Shown: positions 9,501 to 19,296, counted from the first letter of the stretch. The stretch: 32,117 nt of DNA from Clostridia bacterium (GCA_017386965.1 JAFOGE010000173.1:1-32117), one strand, 5' to 3'. Numbers and translations: made by a program. Notes: generated from the sequence alone by a model not told the origin.

Positions 9501-12500
9501 CGATGCTGCGGATTGGCTGCAGGTTCCGGCAAATTCCTCCATCCCCCACATCTACACCTCCTACAACAAGACCCAGGATGACGTCGTGACGACAGAGGCC
9601 TGGATGTCCAGTTTCTATTCCGGAGATTCTTACTGGATGGGAGCCCTTTTCAGCAAGAATCCCTCCTCCACCGACTATCGGGATCGCGGAGTGATCATTG
9701 AGATTCCCGGTGAGATCACACCGCTTTCGGTTTCCTTGGAGTGCGATGCCCTGACGATTCCCTCCAACACCGTGGATTATCGCGTGCTGGCATCGGTGTA
9801 TCCCAAAACCGACAACTACACGCTTTCCTGGAGCTCGGACAACGAGAGCGTTGTCACGGTCAGCGCCGACGGAAAGCTGACGGCAACCGGTCTTGGCACG
9901 GCCAAGGTAACGGTTACGGTGGACGGCTCGGGTCTGACCGCCTCGATGATGGTGGTCGTTACCCAATACTACGCACCCGAAAGCATTACGGACACGACGT
10001 CCGAGATCCTTCTGACGGCGTATCAGCAAACACAGAAGCTCTCCCCCGTAATTGCTCCTGCAGAAGCAACCGCGCTGCTCTCTTACTCCAGCTCGGATAC
10101 CGGCGTAGCCGTGGTTGGCATGGACGGCACGGTAACGGCTCTTTCCAGCGGAACCGCAGTCATTACGGCACAGGTCGTGGGAACCGAGCTTTCGATCTCC
10201 TACACGGTCAAGGTTGTAATTGCTCCCTCGGAGATCGCCCTGAAGCAGGATTATATCATTTGCGGCATGGACGATGAGAAGAAGACCGTTCTCTCTTACA
10301 GCTATTCTCCCGCTTACGCAACCGTGGGCAAGGTTGAATATCTCTCCTCGGATGCGTCGGTGGTAACGGTGTCCGACCGCGGCGAGCTGACGCCGGTAGG
10401 ACCCGGACACGCCGTGGTGTGGATCTCCTTCCCCGAGATCGACCGTGCGCTGCAGGCCAAGGTCATCGTTGTGGAGGACAGTCATTCCTTGCAGATCGTC
10501 CGGGGCGAGGCACTCGGCAATTGGCAGGGTGCATCGGTGCTCTACGCCGAGGACGGCACGACCTACCTCTTGTTAACCGAGAGCGTCTTTGGCAACAGCA
10601 AGCTGCCGCAGAAATTCCCGCACAAGACGAAGCAGGTCAGCGCCGTCGGCTCAAATGAGTGGTTCTACATCGACATGGAGAACAATTTGCGGTATTTCTC
10701 CGCAGATTCCAACGGATCCAACGGAGAGGGAGCCTTGATCTCCGAAAAGGTTTCCCACGTTTGGTCCTCTCGTTGGAATGGAAGTCGCGCCTATTACCAG
10801 AAGGCCGACGGAACGGTCTGGTTCTATTCCAACGGCACCTCTGTACAGAATGAATGGCTTGAGGATGTGACCCGGGGAATTCGCCACAACGGAAATTACA
10901 TTTTCCTGGATGCCCAGGGAACGCTCTGGTATGATGATACGCCGGAGCAAAACGGCGAGCCTCTGACAGCGCTTTCCTTTGATTCGCAGCCCTATGCGAT
11001 GGATAAGAAGATCGTCTTCCTGCAGGAGAACGGTTGCTTTGATGAGGCAGGCACCTACTACAGCTTTGAATACCCGAACGGAGAATTGGAGCTGGTCAAG
11101 AATTCCGAGTTTGATATAGAGCGCTTGACGCAGACCCTGAAGGTGACCTGGGATCAGGTGGTGGATGCAACCTACGCTTTCAATTCCGTAACCTCCCATT
11201 GGCTGCTCCTGCTTGCCGACGGACGGGTTGTGTATGCGGGATACTACTATCCCGGCGACACGAATATGCTCTCCGACCTGATTGATATCCCTGCGTACAG
11301 TGGAATCGGATATTGCTTCCTGGATCTGGAGGATCCCATCGTATCGCTTGGCAAGGGTGCCTTGATCGCCGAGGACGGATCGGTCCGTACGTATATTACG
11401 GATTACAGTGCGGTTCTTGGCAACGGCAAGACCTATAACAATAACAGAACGCAAAAGCGTCCCGTCAATCCTTGGTTCGGCATGGAGGATGACGGACAGG
11501 GCATCACGGTGGAAAAGGTGACCTTCACAAACGGTGAGGGCAGCACGGTGACCGAGGAGATCCAGCTGCAGGGCTTGCTGCAGGGACTTGTCGATCCCGC
11601 CTCCGCGCTTCGCCTGGCGCTCTCCAAGCAGGCACAAAAGGGCACCTTCCAGTCCATTCTGCTCAAGGACGGCTTTGGCAAGAAGGTGGAGGTGGAGGCG
11701 ACCCTGGATCGCTTTGGCGATGTCCTCGTGATCACGCCCAAGTCCCCCTTGAAGGCAGGCTACGATTACACGCTGACGATTCCCGCCAACGTGATGATGG
11801 ATGAGTTTGACAACGCCAATCGCAGCTTCGCCTTTACGTTTACCGTTTCCGGCGTTGCCGTCTATGAGGTGCCGGTGACCGGAATCGTTGCAGAGAGTGC
11901 AACGGAGATCACCCTGGCATACGGAGAGAGCCAGCTTTTGGATGCTTGCGTGCTTCCCGAGAACGCAAGCATGCAGAAGGTTTATTGGAGCTCCTCCGAC
12001 GAGAGAGTGGCAACCGTGAACCCCACCGGCTACGTCACCGGATACTACAACGGAACCGCAACCATTACGGCTACTACGGCCGACGGCGGATTCACTGCCG
12101 TGTTCACGGTAAAGGTTTCCACCGCTCCCGAGAGCGTATCCCTTTCCACGGGCTACTTCCATCTGGAGATTGGAGAAACCGGCAAGCTGGAGATCTCCTC
12201 CTATCCCGATTACGCGCATCTGGGAACGCTGACCTACGGAAGCAACAATGCTGACGTCGTCACGGTAGATGCGAACGGTGTTCTGACCGCAAAGGCGTTG
12301 GGAAGCACATTGGTTTACGTGACCTCCTCGATCACGGGCGAGTCCTACTACGCTCTGGTAGACGTCGTCGCGGACACCACCTCGGCCGAGATCAAGACGG
12401 TCTATCGCGACGGACATCATTCCGATTTTGCCTTCTTCATTGCCGAGGATAACACCGTTTGGTACGTTTCGACCGATTCTTACGGAAACGGAAATATCTA

Positions 12501-15500
12501 CTTGCCTCGCAAGGCCAATTTCAAGGCAAAGGAGGTCATCAAGGATCCTCGTTACACCGTGGAGGTTTGCTACATTTCCATGGACGGCGATCTTTATCGC
12601 ACGAATCTGTTTGCAAACGAAACGCCTTTCTTGATTGCGGAAGACGTAACGGCAGCGGCCATCTGTGGTCAGCATTTGTTCTATCTCAAGAGCGACGGAT
12701 CGGTTTACCACCGCCATATGGAGCAGGGAACCACCACGAAATGCACTATGCTGACCGGTACGACCGACCTTTACTCCTCTGACTATCGTGCCGTCTTCTT
12801 CCTGAGCAAAACGGGAGAGGTGCGATGCGCTACAGCACAAGCACTGAACGAGAGCCTTACCAACAGTGCCTTCAAGACCGTGGACATTCCAACGGGCGAG
12901 AAGATTCTTTCGATGACGCGCTATTATGCCGTCGGTGAAAAGGGCGGACTGTATCGCATTTCCGAGATGAACGGCGAGAGAGCGGCCACTGAGCTGACTA
13001 TGATCACCGGAAATGCGGAGTATCAGGCGATAAAAGAGCAAATTGTGGAGATCGTTGCGGCAGATTTCCACGGCAACGATGGATTTGTTGCCAGAATGGC
13101 AGACGGCAGCGTCTTCTACATCGGAAACGCTTCCAATCTTCCGGTGGGTCTTAAGAATTGCGTGGACACCTCCAATACGACGGCGGAGAACGGTGCGATC
13201 ATTGCACGTCCGATTCAGGGCATCGCATCGGTTGCGGATCTGGAGATCGGCTATTTCGTGCTTTCGGACGGAACGGTTCGCGCATATCAGGCTACCAATT
13301 ATCAGGATGGTACCACCTACAAGATTATGCTTGCCAACAACAACGTGCAGCGGCAAAGCTACCGCATGCCCGTCGTTTCCTGGTTCGGCGCGCAGGGCGA
13401 CCGCACCGATATCCTGCTGCAAAGCGGATCGGCCGTTGCCGGTGATGCTGTTACGCCGCTTACACAGGGTGAAAATCTGACGGAGGGCGTGAAGGCTGGC
13501 TCCTCCTTCGTCTTCCGATTTGACAAGCAGCTTTACGCGGTTACCGAAAACGTTGCCTTGGTTGACATTGAGGGCAACTTGATTCCCGTTATGCTGTCGA
13601 TTTCCGGCAACACCCTGACCGTAACGCCGGCACAGGCGTTGCGCGGCGGCATGCTCTATACATTGAGCATTTCCCACAACACGGTGCAGGATATTTTCCA
13701 GAACACGACGGACATCCTGGAATTCCATTTCACAACCGAAGGAACGCTGAGTCTGGAGGTTCCCGTAACGGGAATTACGGATACGGTTACGCAGATTACT
13801 CTCGAATATGGAGAGATGCAGAGCTTGATGCCGACCGTGACGCCTGCCGATGCGACCCTGCCGACTGTGATCTGGGAAAGCTCGGATAAAGCCGTGGCAA
13901 CCGTTACACAGGACGGACGAGTGACCGGATGGAGAAACGGCACGGCAACGATCACCGCTAAAACGATGGATGGCGGCCATACGCACACGTATCAGGTCAC
14001 GGTTTCCACCGCTCCCGAGAGCGTATCCCTTTCCACGGGCTACTTCCATCTGGAGATTGGAGAAACTGGCAAGCTGGAGATCTCCTCCTATCCCGATTAC
14101 GCGCATCTGGGAACGCTGACCTACGGAAGCAACAATGCTGACGTCGTCACGGTAGATGCGAACGGTCGTCTGACCGCAAAGGCGTTGGGAAGCACATTGG
14201 TCTATGTGACCTCCTCGATCACGGGCGAGTCCTACTACGCTCTGGTGGACGTCGTCGCGGACACCACCTCGGCCGAGATCAAGACGGTGCATGGCAACCA
14301 GTCCAATGATACCTTCTTCATTGCAGAGGACAATTCCGTTTGGTACATTACAACGAACAACTATAATAACGAGAATGTGTATTTGCCTCGTCGGGCAGGA
14401 TTCAAGGCAAAGGAAATTGTTCGGGATACGTATTGGAGCCGCATCTATTATATTTCCACGGAGAATCAGCTTTATTACACCGATTGCAACATGCGCAACG
14501 ATTGGAAAACCTTGGTTGCGGATGACGTAGCTTCGGTCGTTCCTCGCGGTGAGTATATCTTCTATGCCAAGACCGACGGATCCGTGTATTATTACAGCTC
14601 CAATCTCGGAAAGCACACGAAATGCACGCTGCTGACCGGTGCTACGGAGATGTATTATTGGAACAATTCGTTCTTCTTTGTCAAGGAAGGCTTGCTCCGT
14701 TACGTAAAGGATTCCGCACTGGCGGACGGTATTGTCAACAGTGCCTTCAAGACCGTAAGCATTCCGAACAATGAAAAGATTCTCTCCATGACCCACGATT
14801 ATGCGATTGGCGAGAATGGCGGAATCTACCGCGTTTTGTACAATGACGGAGAGGTGACGGTGTCTGAGCTGATCTCGATCACGCAGAGCGCCGCATACCA
14901 GTCCATCAAGGATCAGATCGCAGAGATCGCTGCGGCAGATTTTAATGGAAACGATGGATTCATTGCCAGAATGGCAGACGGCAGCGTCTTCTACATTGGA
15001 AGCGGCTACGAGATGCCAATCGGTCTGAAAGATCGGGTGGATGCTTCGGATCTTTCGGCAGACCACACGACGATGATCGCGCGTCCGATTCGGGGCCTTT
15101 CGTCCGTTGTGGATCTCTCCACCGGATACTTCGTTCTGGCAGACGGAACGGTTCGCGCCTATCAGGCGACCCGTTATCAGGGTGATACCTCCTACAAGAT
15201 CATCCTTGCTAACAACAATCTGGACAGACAAAACTACCGCATGCCGGTCGTTTCCTGGTTCGGTGCACAGGGTGAGTACGCGGACATTTTGCTTGAGAAG
15301 GCAGAAGGCGTAAACGGGGACGCAAAGGTAGAGCTTTCCGCGGGAGAGCTTGCAGTGCAGCTGGGCGTGGATTCCTCCTTCGTTTTGACCTTTGACGAGC
15401 AGATCTTCATGGTGCTTGACGGCATTTCGCTGATCGACATGGGCGGCAATCTGGTTCCGATCAAGATCACCATTTCGGATCGTTCCCTGATCATAACGCC

Positions 15501-18500
15501 TAAGGAGCCCCTCAAGGAAGGTACCCTCTACACGCTGAGCATTCCGTCCGGATTGGTTCTGGATATCTTCCGGAATACCACGGCGGATCTGGACTTCAAC
15601 TTCACCACCACGGGAGAGCTGCATTTTGCAATTCCCGTCACCGGTATTACCGATACCGTCGGACAGCTGACGCTCAGCTACGGCGATGCGCAATATCTGA
15701 CGCCGACGATCGCACCTGCCGATGCCAGCATGAAGCGTGTGACCTGGCATTCCTCGAACGAGAACGTGGCTACCGTTACGCAGGACGGCCTTGTAACGGG
15801 TAAGCAGAACGGTACGGCTACCATTACGGTTACCACCTTCGACGGTCCACACTCGTATGCGTACACGGTCACGGTTTACACTCCCGTTGAGTCCTTTACA
15901 CTGTCCGAGGAGTTCCTGCTTCTGGATCTTGCAGAGAAGAAGACCGCGCAGCTGGTTGGTACGGTAACACCGACCTATCTCGAGAACAGCGGCCGCTTTA
16001 CCTGGGCGGTTGCGGATCCAAGCATTGCAACGGTGAGTGCCGACGGAACGGTAACCGCGCTCAAGGCCGGTGTTACTGCCGTTTACTGCTATTGCGAGGG
16101 CATCGACGAGCCTGTTGTTTGCGTGGTTTCGGTCCTGACCGATTTTGCGGATGCATCCATCAAGCACGTTTCCCAAAAGTATGACAATGGATTCCTCTTT
16201 GAGGCCGACGGATGCCTGTGGATGGCGGATGCGAATCACCTGGTCCCCGAGAAGCTGGTCTTCCAAAAGCCGATCGTGCAGGAGCCTGCACAGGGCGAGG
16301 GCGAAGGCGAGCAGACGGCTGAAGCTACGACCGCGGAGATCCTGGACATCGCGGCGATGAAGCAGGTGCTCTACGTTCCCGCGTATTGGTACGGATCGGA
16401 TGCGAACTCCTTCCTGATTCTGTTTTTGGAGGAGGACGGAACCTTGCTGTTCTATTCCTCCCTGCAAAAGGAGGCGCCGATCCTGACCAAGGAGAACGTG
16501 CAAAAGATCGCTTATGCGAACGATTATCTGGTGCTTTTGCTGAAGGACGGCACGCTTCGCAAGATCTCGACGCACGGCGTCTATTCGCAGGAGGGTATGC
16601 CCCTTCAGTTGAACTATCAAGAAGATGAGGTTCAGGATATTGCGGGCATTCAGGATATCGCATATTCGGATTTCAATAGCAGTCTTTTCCTGTTGCAGAT
16701 CAACAAGGGACTGGTATGGCGCTATGATCCCAACGGAGGCTACCTGGAGCTCGTATTCAACAAAGAGCCCATTACCGACATCACTGTTGGCAACGGAAGC
16801 TTTATGCTGGGCGAGAGCGGCGTCTATTATCCGCTGCGTGGCAACCCCGAGAACTGCGAATCGGTCTTCAACGAGCTGAAGAACCATGACTTCTACAAGC
16901 TCAATCTTGAGCTTGCGGATGTTGTTCGTCTGCGATACGACCTCGATCTGCTGATGCTTACGAAGGATGGCAAGCTCGCCTACTTCGGTCAATACCCCTC
17001 GAGCTGCCCGCTTGCGGCGCAGTACAGCGGCTATACTTGGACGCAGGATTCTGTAAATTCTTATCTGCATTATATTGATACGGGTAAGGCGATTGCCGAG
17101 ATCGGACGCAACTGGATTGTCTTTACGGACGGCACGGTGCAGATGTTTGGAGAGTATGAGTATTTTGGCAACGCAAAGCCCTCGAACAATTATCAAGAAT
17201 CGCTTTGTTCTCCCTACTTTACCGAAACCGAGATCGACATTCACAGCTTGATCCTGAACAAGGTTTTGGTAGGCGAAACCGAGATCGACGTAACCGATCC
17301 GCAGGCTCCTGTGGTGGATCCTGCCACGACCATCACGCTGGAGTTCAGTCTGCCTCTGCTTCCCACCGATCTGCTGCTTGCCACCACGGTGACGGATTCG
17401 AAGGGCAATTATCCTGCCTTTGAGATCCGCGTGGAGGGCAGAAGGATTCTCCTGATCTTCGAGGAGCCCTTGACGGCGGGAGAAACCTATACGGTGACGG
17501 TTTATGAGGATGCGGCACAGGATATTTTCTACAACGAAGGCGATCGGATCGACTTTACCGTAACGATCAACAACACGGCGGCCGAGGTGCAGTCCTACAA
17601 GGATAGCCTCTATCCCACCACGGAGTATTCTCCCGACTGGTCGCTCAAGCAGCTGCAGGCCGCTCTGCGTGAGTACTACGACGAGGTGCTTCACGAGTAC
17701 ATCGTGGAGAATTCCAAGGACGTAGGAAACGCCTTCCTCAATGCGTTTGCAAACCCGGATACCACCTCCTGGATGGATCTGAAGGCAGAACAGAGCTACA
17801 ACCAGATCGGCTCCCTGATCGGAAACTTCTGGGGAACGACCAAGACCGATCTGATCGACCGCATCATCTATGACGTCAACGATAGCTTCAATTATGGAGA
17901 GATCCTGTACGATCCCATCCTTACCGCGCCCTCTGAAACGGCTTATCCCTTCGTGACCTCCATCGTTGTCAAGAACAGCGAGGGCAACATCGTTTCCTCC
18001 GTCGGCTTGGAGGAGATCACGGTTGAGGTTTCCTTCAACCGCGATATGGATACGGCCGTGCAGCCCCTGGTTGCTTACGGCAGCGATTATCCCTTCGGCG
18101 ATTTTGCCGTGGAGGGTGATTGGAAGGATGCAAGAACCTGGGTTGGAACCACCAAGATCTCGGCGGTTACCGGATCCGGCACGCAGTTCTTCAAGGTACG
18201 CGGCGCGGTGGCTGCGGATGATAGCTGGCTGGTGACCGGAAACGATTACGAGCGCTTTGCATTCACCATCGCAACCTCCGGTGCAAAATCCATGTCCATG
18301 CAGGCAAACGGAGCCGACGGCTACGTTTCCCTGGAGTGGACGCAGGATGACTACGAAACTCTGGCAGGCTACAACGTTTACCGAAGCGAGCTGATGGACG
18401 GTACCTACCAGAAGATCAACACCACGCTGATCTCGCAGGGTGTTACCTCCTTTGTGGATGATAATGTTGCTCCCGGCGTGCAGTATTACTACTACTTCAC

Positions 18501-19296
18501 CGTGGTCGGCACGGACCTTAAGGAATCCGAGCCCTCGGGTGTTGCAATGGCATCCGCACAGGATACCACGCCTCCCGTTCTTTCGCACGCTGCAGTGAAT
18601 CAAGCTCCGCAGGGAGCGGCGATCTCCATCGTTGCCAACGTGTACGATAACCTTGGCGTTTCCTTCGTCAATCTGTATTACCGTGTAAAGGGTACCACCG
18701 AGTACTCCTGCGTGCCCATGTACGGCGGCGCCGGCACCTCCAACCGCTACACCGCGACCATTCCCGCAGGCGTTGTGACCGAAGATGGCGTGGAGTACTA
18801 CATTGAGGCGAGCGACGGACGGCAGAGCGCGACGATGTACAGTGCGGCATCGCCCAGGAGCATCCGCACCTACGAGGTTTATACGATCACGGTCGTCAGC
18901 GTCAGCGGAGGCCGCATCGTCGTATCCAAGACGCGCGCCAAGGCAGGGGATTACATCACCGCCGAGGCACTGGCAGACGCCGGATATGCCTACCTTGCAG
19001 AGTCCCTGAAATATTCTGTGGACGGAACGGAACACATCGTTGAAAACGGCGGCTTCGTGATGCCCTCGGATAACGTGGTGATCACAGCAACCTTCGTAGA
19101 GGAAAGCATCTATGCCTACGGAGATATCAATCGCGACGGTGCGGTCAACAGCGCCGACGCCATCCTGCTCCTGCGTTATGACGCAGGTCTGGAAACGCTT
19201 GATCAGGAGCAGCAGCTTCTGGCAGACGTGAACCGCGACGGAAGAGTCACGGTGATCGATGCAAACGAGATCCTGCGGATCGACGTAGGACTCTGA
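6589..19296 (+). CDS. Giant secreted subtilisin-like (S8) protease with C-terminal dockerin, 4235 aa
   Basis: Domains in order: signal peptide (1 to about 32); propeptide-like region (about 55-180); S8 peptidase with D209 (VIDTG), H268 (GHGTH), oxyanion N358 (AAAGN) and S432 (SGTSMA), plus a calcium-loop-like DGNGYVDD; a CARDB-like beta domain (about 493-644); a right-handed beta-helix-like region (about 646-877); a C-type-lectin-like domain (about 881-1043); four large modules (about 1044-3664) of BIG2 domains, RCC1/tectonin-like propeller and Big_5; a helical linker and Ig-like domain with FNRDMD (about 3665-3895); Fn3 (about 3900-3990); an Ig-like domain; a Flg_new/InlB-type repeat (about 4098-4172); and a type I dockerin (about 4176-4235) with two F-hand loops, DINRDG and DVNRDG. 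The triad is intact, so an active extracellular protease of roughly 460 kDa is expected. The ATG overlaps the previous stop and follows AGGAGGAAA. The dockerin should bind a cohesin, probably of a neighbouring gene product. Substrate is unknown. Confidence 0.93.
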   Translation: MKALATKKFFSLLLAICMVVNTFVAVPLTIFAVESNPSSGKDPMEKTEESISHAYEPFASIKEYQYSENADEVDEHSLMLKLRADAPALSPIPAELAERGVTLVRTMVDVTTPEAMAELGVSEPYRWVMVGFAEEKASEVALSFVDVPYVLDAEYNYTRQSSELPSAEENPLMSNQWHLQDASLQNTWKYVDENQLHEKLEKVVVAVIDTGVDYTHPNLVNSMWINVNETPGDGIDNDGNGYVDDIYGVSTVGNIFDANGNPMDEMGHGTHVAGIIAASEGSMGAVGVAYGSKIMAIKAGDSSGIFSDSDIIEAINYAILMGADVINMSFGSYARSAAIEDALALAYTSAVLVAAAGNDGLDIVKHGMPSYPAAYNFVIGVMATDSRGGIAGFSNTDYILRRNSLEYEICAPGVSIFSTLPGNRYASWSGTSMACPYISAVAAILRAKFDDKSVYSSRYIMGQLVGTAIGSDGIFPMVDPYAAMTQIPEPDVSYYDYYIFDDKSYSEKNNGDGIIDAGETIGLGVLIRNHWGQARNTKVKLLAAASATDPTVSPYVTWITDTIDYGDVGTFNSANNGFSYDTDGVITGISNPFLFTVAENTPNDYHIPFSLIIDCESYTESDEVKTYHFDKDVFNIQVRKGYELPRLIDKDMTLTADRYYIIAGSTLIESGVTVTVEPGTQIQFWGDYSKELYAGTDVAELLVDGELIIRGTAANPVDIFPSGGMSDMKIDIRTRAAGGRIHMSYCNVANPCLDITTADHCYFTQLIFDSMCELGQDMDGRWYHNIVVPYVVADKISNSIFYELGYRYMYYDYRLRVEGELVGNLFDSCGLNFNTWSVEAFRDNVFLKNYRLVESQIDDRTYLTSEFTIKTPYSGINTMNPFCPVKNPETGSTYFVLQTPSILLAEDFAKRLGGSVVRLDDEAEKEFVLEYAKRYFAYNEDLQEYAWGPSLHHLYIGFYGNEQGVTHVGEGDAADWLQVPANSSIPHIYTSYNKTQDDVVTTEAWMSSFYSGDSYWMGALFSKNPSSTDYRDRGVIIEIPGEITPLSVSLECDALTIPSNTVDYRVLASVYPKTDNYTLSWSSDNESVVTVSADGKLTATGLGTAKVTVTVDGSGLTASMMVVVTQYYAPESITDTTSEILLTAYQQTQKLSPVIAPAEATALLSYSSSDTGVAVVGMDGTVTALSSGTAVITAQVVGTELSISYTVKVVIAPSEIALKQDYIICGMDDEKKTVLSYSYSPAYATVGKVEYLSSDASVVTVSDRGELTPVGPGHAVVWISFPEIDRALQAKVIVVEDSHSLQIVRGEALGNWQGASVLYAEDGTTYLLLTESVFGNSKLPQKFPHKTKQVSAVGSNEWFYIDMENNLRYFSADSNGSNGEGALISEKVSHVWSSRWNGSRAYYQKADGTVWFYSNGTSVQNEWLEDVTRGIRHNGNYIFLDAQGTLWYDDTPEQNGEPLTALSFDSQPYAMDKKIVFLQENGCFDEAGTYYSFEYPNGELELVKNSEFDIERLTQTLKVTWDQVVDATYAFNSVTSHWLLLLADGRVVYAGYYYPGDTNMLSDLIDIPAYSGIGYCFLDLEDPIVSLGKGALIAEDGSVRTYITDYSAVLGNGKTYNNNRTQKRPVNPWFGMEDDGQGITVEKVTFTNGEGSTVTEEIQLQGLLQGLVDPASALRLALSKQAQKGTFQSILLKDGFGKKVEVEATLDRFGDVLVITPKSPLKAGYDYTLTIPANVMMDEFDNANRSFAFTFTVSGVAVYEVPVTGIVAESATEITLAYGESQLLDACVLPENASMQKVYWSSSDERVATVNPTGYVTGYYNGTATITATTADGGFTAVFTVKVSTAPESVSLSTGYFHLEIGETGKLEISSYPDYAHLGTLTYGSNNADVVTVDANGVLTAKALGSTLVYVTSSITGESYYALVDVVADTTSAEIKTVYRDGHHSDFAFFIAEDNTVWYVSTDSYGNGNIYLPRKANFKAKEVIKDPRYTVEVCYISMDGDLYRTNLFANETPFLIAEDVTAAAICGQHLFYLKSDGSVYHRHMEQGTTTKCTMLTGTTDLYSSDYRAVFFLSKTGEVRCATAQALNESLTNSAFKTVDIPTGEKILSMTRYYAVGEKGGLYRISEMNGERAATELTMITGNAEYQAIKEQIVEIVAADFHGNDGFVARMADGSVFYIGNASNLPVGLKNCVDTSNTTAENGAIIARPIQGIASVADLEIGYFVLSDGTVRAYQATNYQDGTTYKIMLANNNVQRQSYRMPVVSWFGAQGDRTDILLQSGSAVAGDAVTPLTQGENLTEGVKAGSSFVFRFDKQLYAVTENVALVDIEGNLIPVMLSISGNTLTVTPAQALRGGMLYTLSISHNTVQDIFQNTTDILEFHFTTEGTLSLEVPVTGITDTVTQITLEYGEMQSLMPTVTPADATLPTVIWESSDKAVATVTQDGRVTGWRNGTATITAKTMDGGHTHTYQVTVSTAPESVSLSTGYFHLEIGETGKLEISSYPDYAHLGTLTYGSNNADVVTVDANGRLTAKALGSTLVYVTSSITGESYYALVDVVADTTSAEIKTVHGNQSNDTFFIAEDNSVWYITTNNYNNENVYLPRRAGFKAKEIVRDTYWSRIYYISTENQLYYTDCNMRNDWKTLVADDVASVVPRGEYIFYAKTDGSVYYYSSNLGKHTKCTLLTGATEMYYWNNSFFFVKEGLLRYVKDSALADGIVNSAFKTVSIPNNEKILSMTHDYAIGENGGIYRVLYNDGEVTVSELISITQSAAYQSIKDQIAEIAAADFNGNDGFIARMADGSVFYIGSGYEMPIGLKDRVDASDLSADHTTMIARPIRGLSSVVDLSTGYFVLADGTVRAYQATRYQGDTSYKIILANNNLDRQNYRMPVVSWFGAQGEYADILLEKAEGVNGDAKVELSAGELAVQLGVDSSFVLTFDEQIFMVLDGISLIDMGGNLVPIKITISDRSLIITPKEPLKEGTLYTLSIPSGLVLDIFRNTTADLDFNFTTTGELHFAIPVTGITDTVGQLTLSYGDAQYLTPTIAPADASMKRVTWHSSNENVATVTQDGLVTGKQNGTATITVTTFDGPHSYAYTVTVYTPVESFTLSEEFLLLDLAEKKTAQLVGTVTPTYLENSGRFTWAVADPSIATVSADGTVTALKAGVTAVYCYCEGIDEPVVCVVSVLTDFADASIKHVSQKYDNGFLFEADGCLWMADANHLVPEKLVFQKPIVQEPAQGEGEGEQTAEATTAEILDIAAMKQVLYVPAYWYGSDANSFLILFLEEDGTLLFYSSLQKEAPILTKENVQKIAYANDYLVLLLKDGTLRKISTHGVYSQEGMPLQLNYQEDEVQDIAGIQDIAYSDFNSSLFLLQINKGLVWRYDPNGGYLELVFNKEPITDITVGNGSFMLGESGVYYPLRGNPENCESVFNELKNHDFYKLNLELADVVRLRYDLDLLMLTKDGKLAYFGQYPSSCPLAAQYSGYTWTQDSVNSYLHYIDTGKAIAEIGRNWIVFTDGTVQMFGEYEYFGNAKPSNNYQESLCSPYFTETEIDIHSLILNKVLVGETEIDVTDPQAPVVDPATTITLEFSLPLLPTDLLLATTVTDSKGNYPAFEIRVEGRRILLIFEEPLTAGETYTVTVYEDAAQDIFYNEGDRIDFTVTINNTAAEVQSYKDSLYPTTEYSPDWSLKQLQAALREYYDEVLHEYIVENSKDVGNAFLNAFANPDTTSWMDLKAEQSYNQIGSLIGNFWGTTKTDLIDRIIYDVNDSFNYGEILYDPILTAPSETAYPFVTSIVVKNSEGNIVSSVGLEEITVEVSFNRDMDTAVQPLVAYGSDYPFGDFAVEGDWKDARTWVGTTKISAVTGSGTQFFKVRGAVAADDSWLVTGNDYERFAFTIATSGAKSMSMQANGADGYVSLEWTQDDYETLAGYNVYRSELMDGTYQKINTTLISQGVTSFVDDNVAPGVQYYYYFTVVGTDLKESEPSGVAMASAQDTTPPVLSHAAVNQAPQGAAISIVANVYDNLGVSFVNLYYRVKGTTEYSCVPMYGGAGTSNRYTATIPAGVVTEDGVEYYIEASDGRQSATMYSAASPRSIRTYEVYTITVVSVSGGRIVVSKTRAKAGDYITAEALADAGYAYLAESLKYSVDGTEHIVENGGFVMPSDNVVITATFVEESIYAYGDINRDGAVNSADAILLLRYDAGLETLDQEQQLLADVNRDGRVTVIDANEILRIDVGL
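12114..12401 (+). repeat. Near-identical 288-bp block, copy 1
   Basis: Encodes the second BIG2 domain of module 2. By eye it differs from 14001-14288 at 6 of 288 positions (about 98% identity), with an offset of exactly 1887 bp (629 codons). The flanking parts of the two modules are clearly less similar. Confidence 0.92.
14001..14288 (+). repeat. Near-identical 288-bp block, copy 2
   Basis: Second copy, in module 3, of the block at 12114-12401. One amino acid differs (Val to Arg in the DANG-x-LTAK segment); the other differences are silent. Confidence 0.92.

Larger units (their letters stand above)
9718..17580 (+). repeat. Four tandem large modules (BIG2, propeller, Big_5) inside the protease gene
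   Basis: The protein repeats a module of about 625-715 residues four times: nucleotides about 9718-11862 (three BIG2 domains), 11866-13750, 13755-15622 and 15627-17580 (two BIG2 domains each). Each module has BIG2 domains opening with a VPVTGI-like segment (modules 2 to 4), a propeller-like stretch with recurring DG-x-V units and a conserved WFG motif, and a Big_5-type domain containing LTVTP or similar and an LYTLSI segment. Modules 2 and 3 are closest; modules 1 and 4 have diverged, and module 4 has a low-complexity insert near 16280-16330. Confidence 0.85.
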
